From: Astragalus membranaceus
Taxonomy: Eukaryota; Streptophyta; Magnoliopsida; Fabales; Fabaceae
Direction of reading: 5' to 3'
NCBI GenBank assembly: GCA_039519185.1
Contig: CM076847.1
Span: 41,636,916-41,700,915, forward strand
DNA length: 64,000 bases
Shown: positions 1-10,188 of the stretch, in pieces
How the letters are laid out: every line of letters begins with the position of its first letter
Numbering within the stretch: position 1 is the stretch's first letter
Made by a program: the position numbers and the translations under genes
Notes under the pieces: model-generated
The model's database searches: none
The model's input: only the letters and a program-made list of their open reading frames with translations
What the model was told of the DNA's origin: nothing

Positions 1-388
1 AGAAGAATGGGATCTCTAGAGGTGATCACGAACGGAACCACGGCAACCGGATCACGCTTCCTCTTTCCTCCTTGAAGCTTGCGACTCTTCTCTTCTCCCT
101 CTCCCCCTCTACGGCGCGCCTCTCCTTCTTTTCTCTCTTGTCTCGAATTTTCGCAAAAATGGTCACACAAACCCTAACCCCTAAGCACTTGTCCACTTCG
201 CATATGACTAGAATCATGGGCTTGGGCTTCTCACTTAAGCCCAAGTCCATTTAGTTTGGCACCTCCACCTTCTAATACTTCCTACACAAAATAATATAAT
301 TTCTAATAATTAACTTATATCCACTTAATTAATTTAAAATGCCTAAATACTTAATTAAATAAATTAATTAAATATTTAGGGTGTTACA
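1..388 (-). repeat. E1 3' LTR, partial (left part outside window)
   Basis: This is the distal part of the 3' LTR of a minus-strand Tekay-type element. It ends in GGGTGTTACA at 388, the inverted counterpart of the TGTAACACCC start of the other LTR at 3264. The purine-rich strand just inside (positions 389-405, read on the minus strand) is the polypurine tract for plus-strand DNA priming. The LTR start lies left of the window, so its length and TSD cannot be read. The open frames at 26-254 run in both directions through this LTR and have no protein-like character. Confidence 0.85.
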
Positions 389-400
389 ACTCTCCCTGAC

Positions 401-3073
401 TTAGAATATTTCGTCCTCGAAATTTACCTGATCAAATAACTCTGGGTAGGACTCTCGCATCTTGCTCTCCAGCTCCCAAGTCATACTCTCGCCGGCAGCT
501 CCTAGCCATACCACTTTCACTAATGCAATCTCTTTGCCTCTAAGCGCTTTCACTTCCCGATCCTCAATCCGTACGGGCATCGTCTCCACAGTGAGATTAT
601 CCCGCACCTCTACATCATCCATATGGATCACATGAGATGGATCCGACACATACTTCCGAAGTTGCGACACATGAAATACGTCATGCAAATTCGAAAGATT
701 TGGCGGTAAAGCCACTCTCTAAGCCACATTTCCGATTCTTTCAGAAATCTGATAAGGACCAACAAATCGAGGAGTGAGCTTCTTCGATTTCAACGCTCAA
801 CCAACACCGGTAATAGGAGAAACCCTTAAGAACACATGCTCACCCTCCTGAAATTCTAAATCTTTCCTCCGCTTATCATGATAACTCTTCTGACGACTCT
901 GCGAAGCCTTCATCTTTTCACGGATCATCTTGATCTTCTCAGTAGTCTCCCGGACAATCTCCGGTCCCAACACTACACTCTCTCCCGACTCATACCAACA
1001 CAATGGCGTTCTACACTTTCGGCCATACAACGCTTCAAATGGTGCCATCCCGATACTGGAATGGTAACTGTTGTTATAGGTAAACTCAATCAACGCAAGG
1101 TAGGAATCCCATGAACCCCGCTGTTCCAATACACAAGCCCTCAACAAATCTTCTAACGACTGAATTGTTTTCTCTGACTGACCATCTGTCTGAGGATGAT
1201 ACGCCGAACTCATTTTTAACTTTGAACCCAATTCCTTCTGTAAACCCGTCCAGAACTCAGAAGTGAACCTCGGATCCCTATTTGACACAATACTCTTCGG
1301 AACACCGTGCAACTTCACAATTTCTTTGACATAGACCTCTGACAACCTCGACACTGGATAAGTGATATTAATAGGAATAAAGTGAGCAGACTTCGTTAAC
1401 CTATCAACGATCACCCAAATAGCGTCATGACCCTTAACTGTATTCGGTAATCCCGTCACAAAGTCCATCGCAATGCTATCCCACTTCCACTCTGGAACCT
1501 CCAACGGTTGCATTAACCCTGCAGGCTTCTGATGCTCAACCTTAGATTTCTGACAGGTGAAACAGGCATACACAAACTGTGCCACATTTCTCTTCATACC
1601 ATACCACCAAAACATCTTTTTCAGATCTTGATACATTTTCGTCGCTCCAGGATGGATACTCAACTTGCTACGGTGACCCTCCTCTAAAATTGCCTTTCAC
1701 ATCTCCTCATCATCCGGAACACAGATCCTCCCACGGAACCTCAACACACCACTGGAATCTAATTTGAAATCTTCACCTTCAGATTGACCAACCTCATTAA
1801 TTAAATCTACTAACTTGACATCTGTCTTCTGAGCTTCCCAGATGCTGCCCAGGAAATCATTATCGATCTTTAACATTCCCAGCTTGACACTGCGAGGTGT
1901 CATTTTACAAACCAAACTCAAATCTCTGAATTCCTCGATCAACTCTAATTCTTTCACCATCATTGCCGACATATGCAAAGACTTTCTGCTTAAAGCATCA
2001 GCCACGACATTAGCTTTGCCGGGGTGATAATTCAAACCAAAGTCATAATCCTTCAAGAGCTCCAACCACCGACGCTGTCTCATATTCAACTCTTTCTGAT
2101 CGAACAGATACTTTAGACTCTTATGATCACTGAACACTTCGAACCTCGAACCATAAAGGTAGTGCCTCCAAATCTTAAGCACAAATACCACAGCAGCCAA
2201 TTCCAAATCATGCGTAGGGTAATTTTTCTCATGAACCCGCAACTGCCTCGACGCATACGCAACGACTTTCCCATCTTGCATCAGCACACCACCAAGACCC
2301 ATTTTCGAAGCGTCACAATATACAACGAACGGTTCCTCCGGATTAGGCAACGTCAAAACAGGCGACGTCGTCAATCTCTTTTTCAGTTCCATAAAACTTT
2401 CCTCACACCGAGCATCCCAAACAATAACTTTACCCTTACAAGTCAACTGAGTCAACGGAAGGGCCAACTTGGAAAAACCCTCGATGAACCTCCTGTAGTA
2501 CCCAGCCAAACCCAAAAAGCTTCTAATCTCTGTTGCGGACTTCGGAGCCTCCCACTCCAACACTGCTTCTACTTTTGCCGGATCAACCGCAATACCATTA
2601 CCAGAAATCACGTGCCCAAGGAAACTCACTTCTTTCAGCCAGAATTCACACTTTGATAACTTAGCATACAACTTTTTCTCTTTCAGAACTTCTAACACTG
2701 TCTTCAGATGCTCAGCATGTTCTTCCTCTGACTTAGAATAAACTAGAATGTCATCTATGAAGATCACCACAAACCGATCTAGGTAATTATGGAAAATACG
2801 GTTCATATATTCCATAAATACACCAGGAGCATTGGTCACACCGAATGGCGTCACTGAATATTCATAATGCCCATACCTTGTCCTGAACGCTGTCTTCTGA
2901 ACATCTTCATCCTTTACTTTAATCTGATGATATCCGGACCTCAAATCAATTTTGCTGAAAACACGGGCACCCACTAACTGATCCATCAAGTCGTCGATCC
3001 TCGGAAGCGGATACTTGTTCTCGGTAGATACCTTATTCAACTGCCTATAACCAACACACAACTTCCTACCACA
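401..3073 (-). pseudogene. E1 pol remnant (RT-RNase H-integrase-chromodomain)
   Basis: Broken pol of a Tekay-type chromovirus. Reading leftward, it holds reverse transcriptase (FIDDILVYSK catalytic motif), RNase H (YCDASKMGLGG), integrase (His-His-Cys-Cys finger and catalytic D, D and E, the last near HPQTDGQ) and a C-terminal chromodomain at about 401-560. Three in-frame stops interrupt it: one near 1695 before the integrase finger, one near 796 at the GPY/F module, and one near 716. The one near 796 is TGA where relatives have Arg, consistent with CpG deamination. Homology starts abruptly at about 3073 within the RT, so the N-terminal RT, protease and gag are missing. E2 shows the intact arrangement. 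Cannot encode a working polyprotein. Confidence 0.92.
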
Positions 3074-3247
3074 ATCAGCAGCAGCCCAACAACAGCAGCA
3101 GCAGCCCAACATCATCAGCAGCATCTCAACAACAGCAGCAGCAGCCCAACATCAACAGCAGCAGCTCAACAACAGTTAGATATAACTGACAACACACCGT
3201 TGTCAGTTGACACTACGACTGGACAACTTGGCCGGACAGACCGAACT
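3074..3247 (-). repeat. CAG/CAA-rich filler in place of E1 gag-protease, plus leader
   Basis: Where gag and protease should lie (about 1.7 kb in E2) there are only some 100 bp of imperfect CAGCAGCAGCCCAACA-type repeats (3074-3175), then about 70 bp of leader up to the primer site. The repeat meets pol sequence mid-domain, so this looks like an internal deletion joined through a simple repeat. The open frame across it yields low-complexity Cys/Leu codons with no gag similarity. Confidence 0.75.
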
Positions 3248-3259
3248 GCTCTGATACCA
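3248..3259 (-). other. E1 primer-binding site (initiator tRNA-Met)
   Basis: On the minus strand this reads TGGTATCAGAGC, complementary to the 3' end of plant initiator tRNA-Met. It lies four bases inside the 5' LTR, which fixes the element's orientation and the LTR boundary at 3264. Confidence 0.93.
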
Positions 3260-3263
3260 CTAT

Positions 3264-5162
3264 TGTAACACCCCTTTTCTACCCGTTAATTTAATTGGAA
3301 AATATCAGAGTTTTCAAAATTTCTTTTCATCGCAAGGGATATTACACATACTTCAATAAAACCACACTTCTCAATAAAACAGCTCAAAACATATTATCCA
3401 GGTATTACGTAGCACATCACAAAAAGGCGAATCTCAAAACCACAGTTATCATCGCAATAATACTCAACGTCAATAAAAATCATCTACGCAGCGGAATAAT
3501 AAAATAAAACAGAACTGTCAATAAAACTTAACAACCAAAAACATTCATGATATAAGTTCGCCCCACCCCCTGAGTGCTACGTATCTGAGCGTGACGACTC
3601 GACTCGAATTAGTGAAGGTACCTAGTCCTTCACTCGCAATCACCTGCACGTTACCGCATGGGGGTAACATTCAAACAGAAGGGTGAGTCCAATTCAATTC
3701 ATATAATAACTCATATGATAAATAATAAGTCAGTTCACAGCTCAAAATGAATCACATCACAATCATCGATCATATCACCACAACAATTCATCACTATGTC
3801 ATGTAGGAATGTGAAATGCAACCCACTCGCGGGCATATGCATGAGGTACCTTTTCACAAACGTCGCTTAGCCCTTAAGGCCTCATCGTCACTTAGCCACA
3901 TGGGCCTCAAAAACGTCACTGGGTTTATGCATATGGGCATGAGACACTATGACATGCACCACTCACAAACACACAAATACACAAATACCCAAATCATAGT
4001 CAACTATGTGACCCGTCACTTACCGGTTTGCTCACAAGAAGCACAGCACCTGTCAAATTCACAATCAACACACAACGTCACTTGGCCCTTTAGACCTTAA
4101 CATCACTTAGCCTTTCGGGCCTGAAACGTCACTGGGTTTTCATCGTCACTTATACATAAATATCATCAGCTCAAACAATAGCCACTGAGGGCAAAAACGT
4201 CATTTACTAGCCACCAAGGGAATCATCGTCATATACACGTCATTATAAATAATAATAGCCACTAAGGGCAAAACAGTCATTTACACGTCACTATAAATAA
4301 TAATAGCCACTAAGGGCAAAACGGTCATTTACACGTCAATAATAAAAGCCACTAAGGGAAAAACAGTCATTTACACGTCACTATAAATAATAATAGCCAC
4401 TAAGGGAAAAACGGTCATTTACACGTCATTATAAATAATAATAGCCACTAAGGGCAAAACCGTCATTTACACGTCACTATAAATAATAATAGCCACTAAG
4501 GGCAAAACGGTCATTTACACGTCACTATAAATAATAATAGCCACTAAGGGCAAAACAGTCATTTACACGTCACTATAAATAATAATAGCCACTAAGGGCA
4601 AAACAGTCATTTACACGTCACTATAAATAATAATAGCCACTAAGGGCAAAACAGTCATTTACACGTCATTATAAATAATAATAGCCGCTAAGGGCAAAAC
4701 AGTCATTTAACTAGCCACTAGGGGCATCATCGTCAAAATCATCATTTTTGACACTACTTCGTTAAAAACCACTGGTCGTACGCGAAAGAGAATTTTTAAA
4801 GGCACCAAACGCGTTTTCAACATCACAGCAACAACCACAGGGGACAGCCACTTGGGCGCCCAGCAAGCTTCTGAAATTATAAGTTTTTATTTTTAAAAAT
4901 GGAACACACAGATAGACCACTGAAAATGCTTCACAACGCTTTTTGAATCGTTCAAAACGGATATTCGAGTCAAAAGATATAGCGAAAACAGTTTTCGAAA
5001 ATATTTTGGAACATCCTGAAAACTGGCGCCATGGGCGCCCAGCGCCCAGGCACCTGGCGCCTAACAAGAAGCAACACACGCACGCACACACCCGGGCGCT
5101 CAGCGCCCAGCGCCTTGGCGCAACACACAACACACGCACACGGGCGCTCAGAGTAGTTTAGT
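3264..5162 (-). repeat. E1 5' LTR, truncated
   Basis: The LTR begins TGTAACACCCC next to the primer site and is related to the E5 LTR at 59979. Near its right end (5025-5150) are clusters of GGCGCC and GGGCGCCC palindromes, as in the LTRs of E2, E5 and E7. It stops at 5162, where unrelated sequence (solo LTR A) begins, before the pyrimidine-rich tail and terminal GGGTGTTACA seen in the left copy (1-388). An inserted element and a later deletion probably removed the end. A U5 sequence at 3581-3590 is complementary to the primer site with one mismatch. Confidence 0.85.
4178..4720 (-). repeat. 53-bp tandem repeat inside E1 LTR
   Basis: About ten head-to-tail copies of a unit near 53 bp that includes AGCCACTAAGGGCAAAAC and ACACGTCACTATAAATAA, with small substitutions and two shortened units. 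On the transcribed minus strand each unit carries GTGACGTGT, which contains the TGACGTG core recognised by plant bZIP factors. The related E5 LTR has scattered CGTCA words but no such array, so the expansion arose in the E1 lineage. Confidence 0.9.
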
Positions 5163-6686
5163 TGTAGACAGATGAAAAGTATGATAAACAAATCTAAATA
5201 ACATTCAATATAGCAATAAGCAAGGGTATAGATAATAAAGCAAAGTAAAGAGATAGGGATAGAGATACACCAGGAATTTTGCGAGGTTCGGGATAAAAGC
5301 CCTACGTCCTCGGTCTCCGGCTTTGCAACCTTTGGACTTGATAACAACCACTATATTGAAGAATTGTTTACAAACAGGCAACTTCAAAATAGCAAATCTC
5401 AATTCCCCCGAACTGAGAACCCGAGCACCTAGCTAAGGATTTCAACCCGCTTCAATCTCCTGATTGAACGACCCAAGAGCACCTCCCAGGATTTCAAAAT
5501 AACCGCTTCAATCTCCTGATTGAACGACCCAAGAACACCTCCCAGGATTTCAAAATAACCACTTAGAAAACGAATACAATATGAGATCTACGAACCAATC
5601 ACTTCAGCAGTATAGTAACAATATAGTAGAGTGAGAGATGATTGGTTTTTGAAAATGAAGAACTTTGAAATATAGATCTGAAAATGAAAGCTCTTATTTT
5701 TTTCTCTTTGCTTTTTGATCTGAAAGTACGTAGCAGAGAAGTGGAAAGTGGTGTGTTGAAGAGTGTGAAGCACCTCTCTATTTATAGGTTTAGGAAACGT
5801 AGGATTTTGAAAAAACATTTAATGTAAATGAGGAATCGATTGTTTGATGAAGTTAAAAAGTAGGAGAATCGATTCTTTGCATTTAGACAACTTAGGAATC
5901 GATTCATTTGTCTTTGGAAGAATGAAGGAATCGATTCTTAGGACCTCCTGAGTAGGCAAGAATCGATTTTAACTTTGGTTTAAAGAAGGAGGAATCGATT
6001 CTTTAGTTTTGCTAAAATATAGGAGCAATCGATTATGAAGCTTTAGGAAGCATAAGAATCGATTGTAAGTGAAGTGCACAAGCATAGGAATCGATTCTTT
6101 GCTTCACAATAGATTGCCAAATCGATTTTATAGTCTTTCGAAATAGAAGGAAATCGATTCTTACCTTTGGCTTGAGTATATGTACGAATCGATTACATAC
6201 TTCAAACATAGGGCAAGGAAATCGATTCTTGGCCTATAGGTGAGCCTAAAATCGATTTCATAGCCTATGTAAATAAGTATAAGTCGATTTCATAGCCTAT
6301 GGAACAAAATAGAAGTTGATTTTTGATTTCCACAAAATTGTTTTTAGGTTTGGGTGCCACCTTAGGCATGCATGCAAAAAATATTTTTCAAAACCCTAAT
6401 TTTGATGCATCATGCATGTTTTCAAAACTCATCTCTCAGCTACTAAAATGTCATAAAACTGAAGGGATAGGATCTTACATTTGAGTCCTATCAAAAGCAG
6501 ATAAACAATTTTGTCTTCAACTTCATTGTTGCTTCTTCTGCAAGCCATTGCACTTTAGTCCCTGCTCTTTGATTCCAGTCCTGTACTTTATTCAGCTTGA
6601 ACCTGTACTTTCATACAGCCGCAACCATTAGTAGACAAGATGTAATTTGTTATCATTCAAAACAAGGAGTGTTTGCCCTTGGTTCA
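5163..6686 (-). mobile_element. Solo LTR A, no matching TSD
   Basis: A 1.5-kb LTR-like unit: on the minus strand it starts TGAACCAAGGGCAAAC at 6686 and ends TCTACA at 5163. A minus-strand TATA box at 5780-5786 supports LTR identity. The start, including TTTTGAATGATAACAAA, resembles Ty1/copia SIRE-type LTRs, but I have no internal sequence to confirm the class. Flanking 5-mers (TTAGT left, ACATA right) do not match, and the two sides belong to different hosts: the E1 LTR on the left and Ogre pol on the right. It contains no credible gene; the frames at 5205-5818 are LTR sequence. Confidence 0.75.
5780..6321 (-). promoter_or_regulatory. Promoter of solo LTR A: TATA box plus phased AATCGATT array
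   Basis: The minus strand reads TATAAAT at 5786-5780. Upstream of it, beginning 48 bp from the TATA box, are 16 sites starting at 5834, 5867, 5897, 5929, 5961, 5993, 6027, 6057, 6089, 6120, 6152, 6187, 6220, 6250, 6282 and 6314. The first 14 are exact AATCGATT and the last two are one or two bases off. Mean spacing is 32.0 bp. Flanks of the sites are only loosely alike, so the core and the spacing are the conserved parts. The same arrangement occurs in both E4 LTRs. Confidence 0.85.
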
Positions 6687-6689
6687 ACA

Positions 6690-7185
6690 TACTTGATCGG
6701 ATCCATTATAGATACTAACCAGGTTGTATGACTCAGCATGTACTGCCTTAAGCGATGGGCGGCCCAGGCTAAAGCACAACAAGTCTTTTCAAGCATTGAG
6801 TATCTCGTCTCGCAATCAGTGAACTTTTTACTCAAGTAGTATATAGCATGCTCTTTCTTTCCTGATTCGTCATGTTGCCCCAGTACACACCCCATTGAAC
6901 TATTCAACACAGTTAGATACAGGATAAGCGGTCTACTGGACACCGGCGGCATCAAAATTGGCGGATTCTGCAGATAGTCCTTAATTTTTTCAAAGGATCT
7001 TTGGCAATCATCATTCCACTCTGCTTTCTGGTTCTTGCACAACAGCTTGAAGAGAGGCTCGCAAGTGGCGGTCAATTGGGATATGAATCTTGAGATGTAG
7101 TTCAATCTCCCAAGGAACCCACGGACCTCTTTTTCAGTCTTTGGCACTGGAATTTCGAGGATTGCTTTAACTTTGTCTGGATCAA
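6690..7185 (-). pseudogene. E6 pol 3' fragment (RT end and RNase H)
   Basis: Continues the Ogre RT interrupted by solo LTR B. It has the connection motif VRGFLGRLNYISRFISQL and the front half of RNase H, including an SSMGCVLGQ stretch and LSKKFTDCETRYSMLEKTC. The frame leaves Ogre-like sequence after DPIKYV at about 6690 and enters solo LTR A, so the rest of RNase H and all of integrase are absent. The first RNase H carboxylate, expected before SSMGC, reads as Asn (TVLNSSMG), a further sign of decay. Confidence 0.9.
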
Positions 7186-7386
7186 TGATAGCCTCGCAAG
7201 TGCACGAGTCGTATCGCGTAATAAAAGAGTTATCGATCCACAGGGAGAGCCTAAGTGATTACCAATTTAATTTTCCAAAGTTGATTAGCTTGAAGGAATG
7301 GTTTTTAGGAGTTGTGAAATTTAGAAATAAAAACAAAAGAAAGCGAGAAATAAAAGAAAGCGGTAAATTGCATGAAATTAAATAGT

Positions 7387-7625
7387 AGAAGAAGAAGAAG
7401 AAGAAGAAGAAGAAGAAGAAGAAGAAGAAGAAGAAGAAGAAGAAGAAGAAGAAGAAGAAGAAGAAGAAGAAGAAGAAGAAGAAGAAGAAGAAGAAGAAGA
7501 AGAAGAAGAAGAAGAAGAAGAAGAAGAAGAAGAAGAAGAAGAAGAAGAAGAAGAAGAAGAAGAAGAAGAAGAAGAAGAAGAAGAAGAAGAAGAAGAAGAA
7601 GAAGAAGAAGAAGAAGAAGAAGAAA
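7387..7625. repeat. (GAA)n microsatellite, about 79 perfect units
   Basis: About 239 bp of uninterrupted GAA/AAG trinucleotide on the plus strand, inside solo LTR B on the U5 side of its TATA box. The transcript would carry UUC repeats. The same short sequence (ATGAAATTAAATAG) borders it on both sides, so it grew from a GAA seed at a small duplication. Confidence 0.97.
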
Positions 7626-7675
7626 AGACATGAAATTAAATAGCGAGAAATAAAAGAAAGCGGTAAATTGCAAAA

Positions 7676-8110
7676 TCATAAATAGCGGAATTGTAAATGA
7701 CAAGAAAATAAAAGTGCAAGAAAGTAAATAGCAAGGAAAGTAAATGACTTGGAAAATAAAAGGGCAAGAAAGTAAATAGCAAGGAAAATAAATGACATGG
7801 AAAATAAAAGGGCAAGAAAGTAAATAGCAAGGTAAGTAAAAGACTTGGAAAATAAAAGAGCGAGAAAATAAAAGAGCGAGAAAGTAAAAGAGCGAGAAAG
7901 TAAAAGGGCAAGAAAGTAAATAGCAAGGAAAGTAAATGACTTGGAAAATAAAAGGGCAAGAAAGTAAATAGCAAGGAAAGTAAATGACTTGGAAAATAAA
8001 AGGGCGAGAAAGTAAATAGCAAGGAAAATAAATGACTTGGAAAATAAAAGGCGAGAAAGTAAAAAGCGAGAAAGTAAAAAGCGAGAAAGTAAAAAGCGAG
8101 AAATTAAAGT
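7676..8110. repeat. Purine-rich GAAAGTAAAAG tandem repeat in solo LTR B
   Basis: Degenerate tandem units alternate GAAAGTAAATAGCAAGG with AAAGTAAATGACTTGGAAAAT and AAAAGGGC. Short GCGAGAAAGTAAAA runs occur at about 7855-7905 and 8050-8105. The strand is almost pyrimidine-free, so together with the adjacent GAA tract it makes about 700 bp of purine-biased DNA. The long Phe/Leu/Ser frames on the minus strand here are artefacts. Confidence 0.85.
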
Positions 8111-8193
8111 GAAGTCATGAATCTTAGAGGAAACCTTGTCATGGATTTTTCTCACAAAATTTAAGCTTAGTTACAAGTGAGGATCAAGCCTCT

Positions 8194-8660
8194 ATTTATA
8201 GGAAAATATTAGGTCTACGGCACTTGAGAGGAGGGGCAAAATGGTCATAAAAAAAGTGGCAAATCAACTGGCAAGGGAAAGCCATCAGCAAGTGGGTGCA
8301 GCCAAAATTGACTTGTCTGGTGCCAGGGTCGTGCGCCCATGTGCCAGGGTCGTGCGCCCTGGTCAGTCAATTTTGGCTGCTCTGCGCCAGTTTTGCACTA
8401 GGGTCGTGCGCCTATGGTGCCAGGGTCGTGCGCCTTGTGCTGGCAACAGCTGTACTGCGTTGCTGGAAAGCATGGGTCGTGCGCCCAGCTCTGCAAAAAT
8501 GGGCCATCTTCAGTTGGAGACACGCACGGGTCGTGCGTGGTACACCCAGGGTCGTGCGCAGGCTCTGCGCCAGTTTTTCACCAGGGTCGTGCGCCTATGT
8601 GCCAGGGTCGTGCGCCAGTTTTGCACTAGGGTCGTGCAACCTGTGCCAGGGTCGTGCGCA
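8194..8660 (-). promoter_or_regulatory. Promoter of solo LTR B: TATA box and GGGTCGTGCGCC array
   Basis: The minus strand reads TATAAAT at 8200-8194. Upstream are 11 copies of GGGTCGTGCGCC or close variants (plus-strand starts 8326, 8347, 8401, 8423, 8474, 8528, 8549, 8584, 8605, 8629, 8649). Most spacings are 20-24 or 51-54 bp. The motif is GC-rich and CpG-rich in otherwise AT-rich DNA. A related array with the same spacing classes lies in the E3 LTR. Regulatory function is inferred from position. Confidence 0.7.
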
Positions 8661-8948
8661 GGCTCTGCGCCAGTTTTTGCTGCTTGGCGCCCTTGGCCAG
8701 TTTTCGGTTTTTGGGGCCCTTGGCGCCCATGAGGGTGTCTAGTGCTTTAAAAATTGCTCCTCCTCAAATATTTCCTTTTTTCTTCATTTTAGCTCATATT
8801 TTCTCTTTTGCTCCAAAATAAAACCTGAAAATAAAAAGCAAACATATGTAGTAAAATAGTTCAAAGATATAAAATATAATTAAAATACCTAAAAAAACTT
8901 AATGAAAATAACTATTAAAAAGACTCTAAAAATAGACTTATCAATCAA

Positions 8949-9949
8949 CTTCTATCCCCTTCTGACTGACGATAAATCCCAGTAATTTTCCGGATCTTAC
9001 ACCGAAGGTGCATTTTGCTGGGTTTAGTCTGAGTTTGAACTTCCGTAGACGCTCAAAGAGCTTTTGCAGGTTGACAATGTGTCCTTCATCAGTCTTGGAC
9101 TTTGCAATCATATCATCTACATACACCTCAATTTCTTTGTGCATCATATCGTGGAATAATGTCACCATTGCCCTTTGATAAGTCGCGCCGGCATTCTTGA
9201 GTCCAAAAGGCATCGCTTTATAGCAGAATGTGCCCCAGAGAGTTATGAATGTGGTTTTCTCCATATCTTCCGGAGCCATCTTTATCTGATTGTACCCTGA
9301 ATACCCGTCCATGAAGGAGAACAATGAGTGTTGGGCCGTGCTGTCTACCAGAATGTCAATATGAGGCAGAGGGAAATCATCCTTGGGACTAGCTCTGTTC
9401 AGATCTCTGTAGTCGACGCACATTCTGACCTTGCCGTCTTTTTTCGGAACAGGGACGATGTTGGCTACCCACTGTGGATACTTCGCAACTGCTAGGAACC
9501 CGGCATCAAACTGTTTCTTTACCTCATCCCGTATCTTCAGTGACATCTCTGGTTTCATTCTTCTCAATTTCTGCTTGACTGGCGGGCACTCCGGCTTCAC
9601 TGGCAACCTGTGTTCAACGAAGTCGGTGTCTAGCCCTGGCATATCTTTGTACGACCACGCAAAGACATCAGCGTAATCATGCAAGAGTTGAATTAGTCTT
9701 TTGCGTTCACTCTCTTCCATGGCGGTACCGACCTTAACCTCTCTTCTATCCTCTTCTGTACCCAGGTTGATGATCTCAATCGACTCCCCATGAGGCTGAA
9801 TAACCTTCTCTTCCTGTTCTATTAATCTCATCAATTCTGGAGGAGCTTCCCAGTTTTCATCAACATCCCCCTCGGCTTGGTTAACTGGATGATCAAAGTC
9901 AAAGTTTGGACTGCTAGCACTGTTGTTCTTAGAGACAATTGCTGTATGT
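8949..9949 (-). CDS. E6 ORF3 exon 2: Ogre reverse transcriptase
   Basis: Codes for the N-terminal part of pol and most of the reverse transcriptase of an Ogre element, which copies its RNA into DNA. Motifs seen in order: WVANIVPVPKKDGKVRMCVD, FPLPHIDILVD, FSFMDGYSGYNQI, the MPFGLKNAGATYQRAM block, and the catalytic YVDDMIAKS. No stop occurs in this stretch. It begins right after a good 3' splice site at 9950, and its frame matches exon 1 when the intron is removed. It ends at the insertion of solo LTR B and continues in the 6690-7185 fragment. Because the element lacks integrase and has other lesions, this frame is a relic, though well preserved. Confidence 0.88.
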
Positions 9950-10188
9950 CTGCATTTTGCCGAAGCGCAAAAGCAGAATGAAAAGCGGAACAAGCAAACA
10001 AGCAAACAAGCAATAACAAAGCAATAAAAAGACGCATGAAATGAAGAGAAATGGATTTTTATTGATTGAAAATTCAAAACAAACGTTTTTATTTAATGAT
10101 GATAACTCTGAAAATAAAAACATGCTTGCCCCTAGCAACTTGTCCTATGGCCTTGGGCAGAGCCACAGGGTTGCATTACAATCATTAC
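9950..10188 (-). other. Ogre ORF3 intron (239 nt), between protease and RT
   Basis: On the minus strand the upstream frame ends in a TAA immediately after TCAAA|GTAATG, a good 5' splice site. The segment ends with a long pyrimidine-rich tract (GCTTGTTTGCTTGTTCC and onward) and AATGCAG|ACATAC, a good 3' splice site. Removing 239 nt joins the two open frames in phase. An intron at this place is an established property of Ogre elements, where it is removed from only part of the transcripts. Splicing here is inferred; no RNA evidence is available. Confidence 0.82.

Larger units (their letters stand above)
7186..8943 (-). mobile_element. Solo LTR B in E6 pol, TSD ATCAA
   Basis: A 1,758-bp unit that starts TGATAGCCTCGCAAG and ends GACTTATCA, flanked by perfect ATCAA duplications (7181-7185 and 8944-8948). 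The Ogre reading frame resumes exactly across it. A minus-strand TATA box (8194-8200) and the U5-like left end, which contains GTGCACGAGTCGT, indicate a minus-strand LTR left by recombination between an element's two LTRs. Family is uncertain; Ty3/gypsy is plausible. No primer site or protein is present. The poly-Arg, poly-Leu and other frames at 7305-8742 are translations of its repeats. Confidence 0.85.

Noticed and set aside
5834..6321. Regular 32-bp spacing looks like a CRISPR array
   Set aside because: The conserved part is only 8 bp and palindromic, spacers are similar to one another, there are no cas genes, and the setting is a plant LTR with a TATA box.
7305..7703. 132-aa poly-Leu and 93-aa poly-Arg open frames
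   Set aside because: They are translations of the GAA repeat and its flanks.
8241..8742. Overlapping plus-strand frames rich in GSCA/RVVR
   Set aside because: They arise from the GGGTCGTGCGCC array in solo LTR B; three frames look equally regular, which points to the repeat and not a protein.
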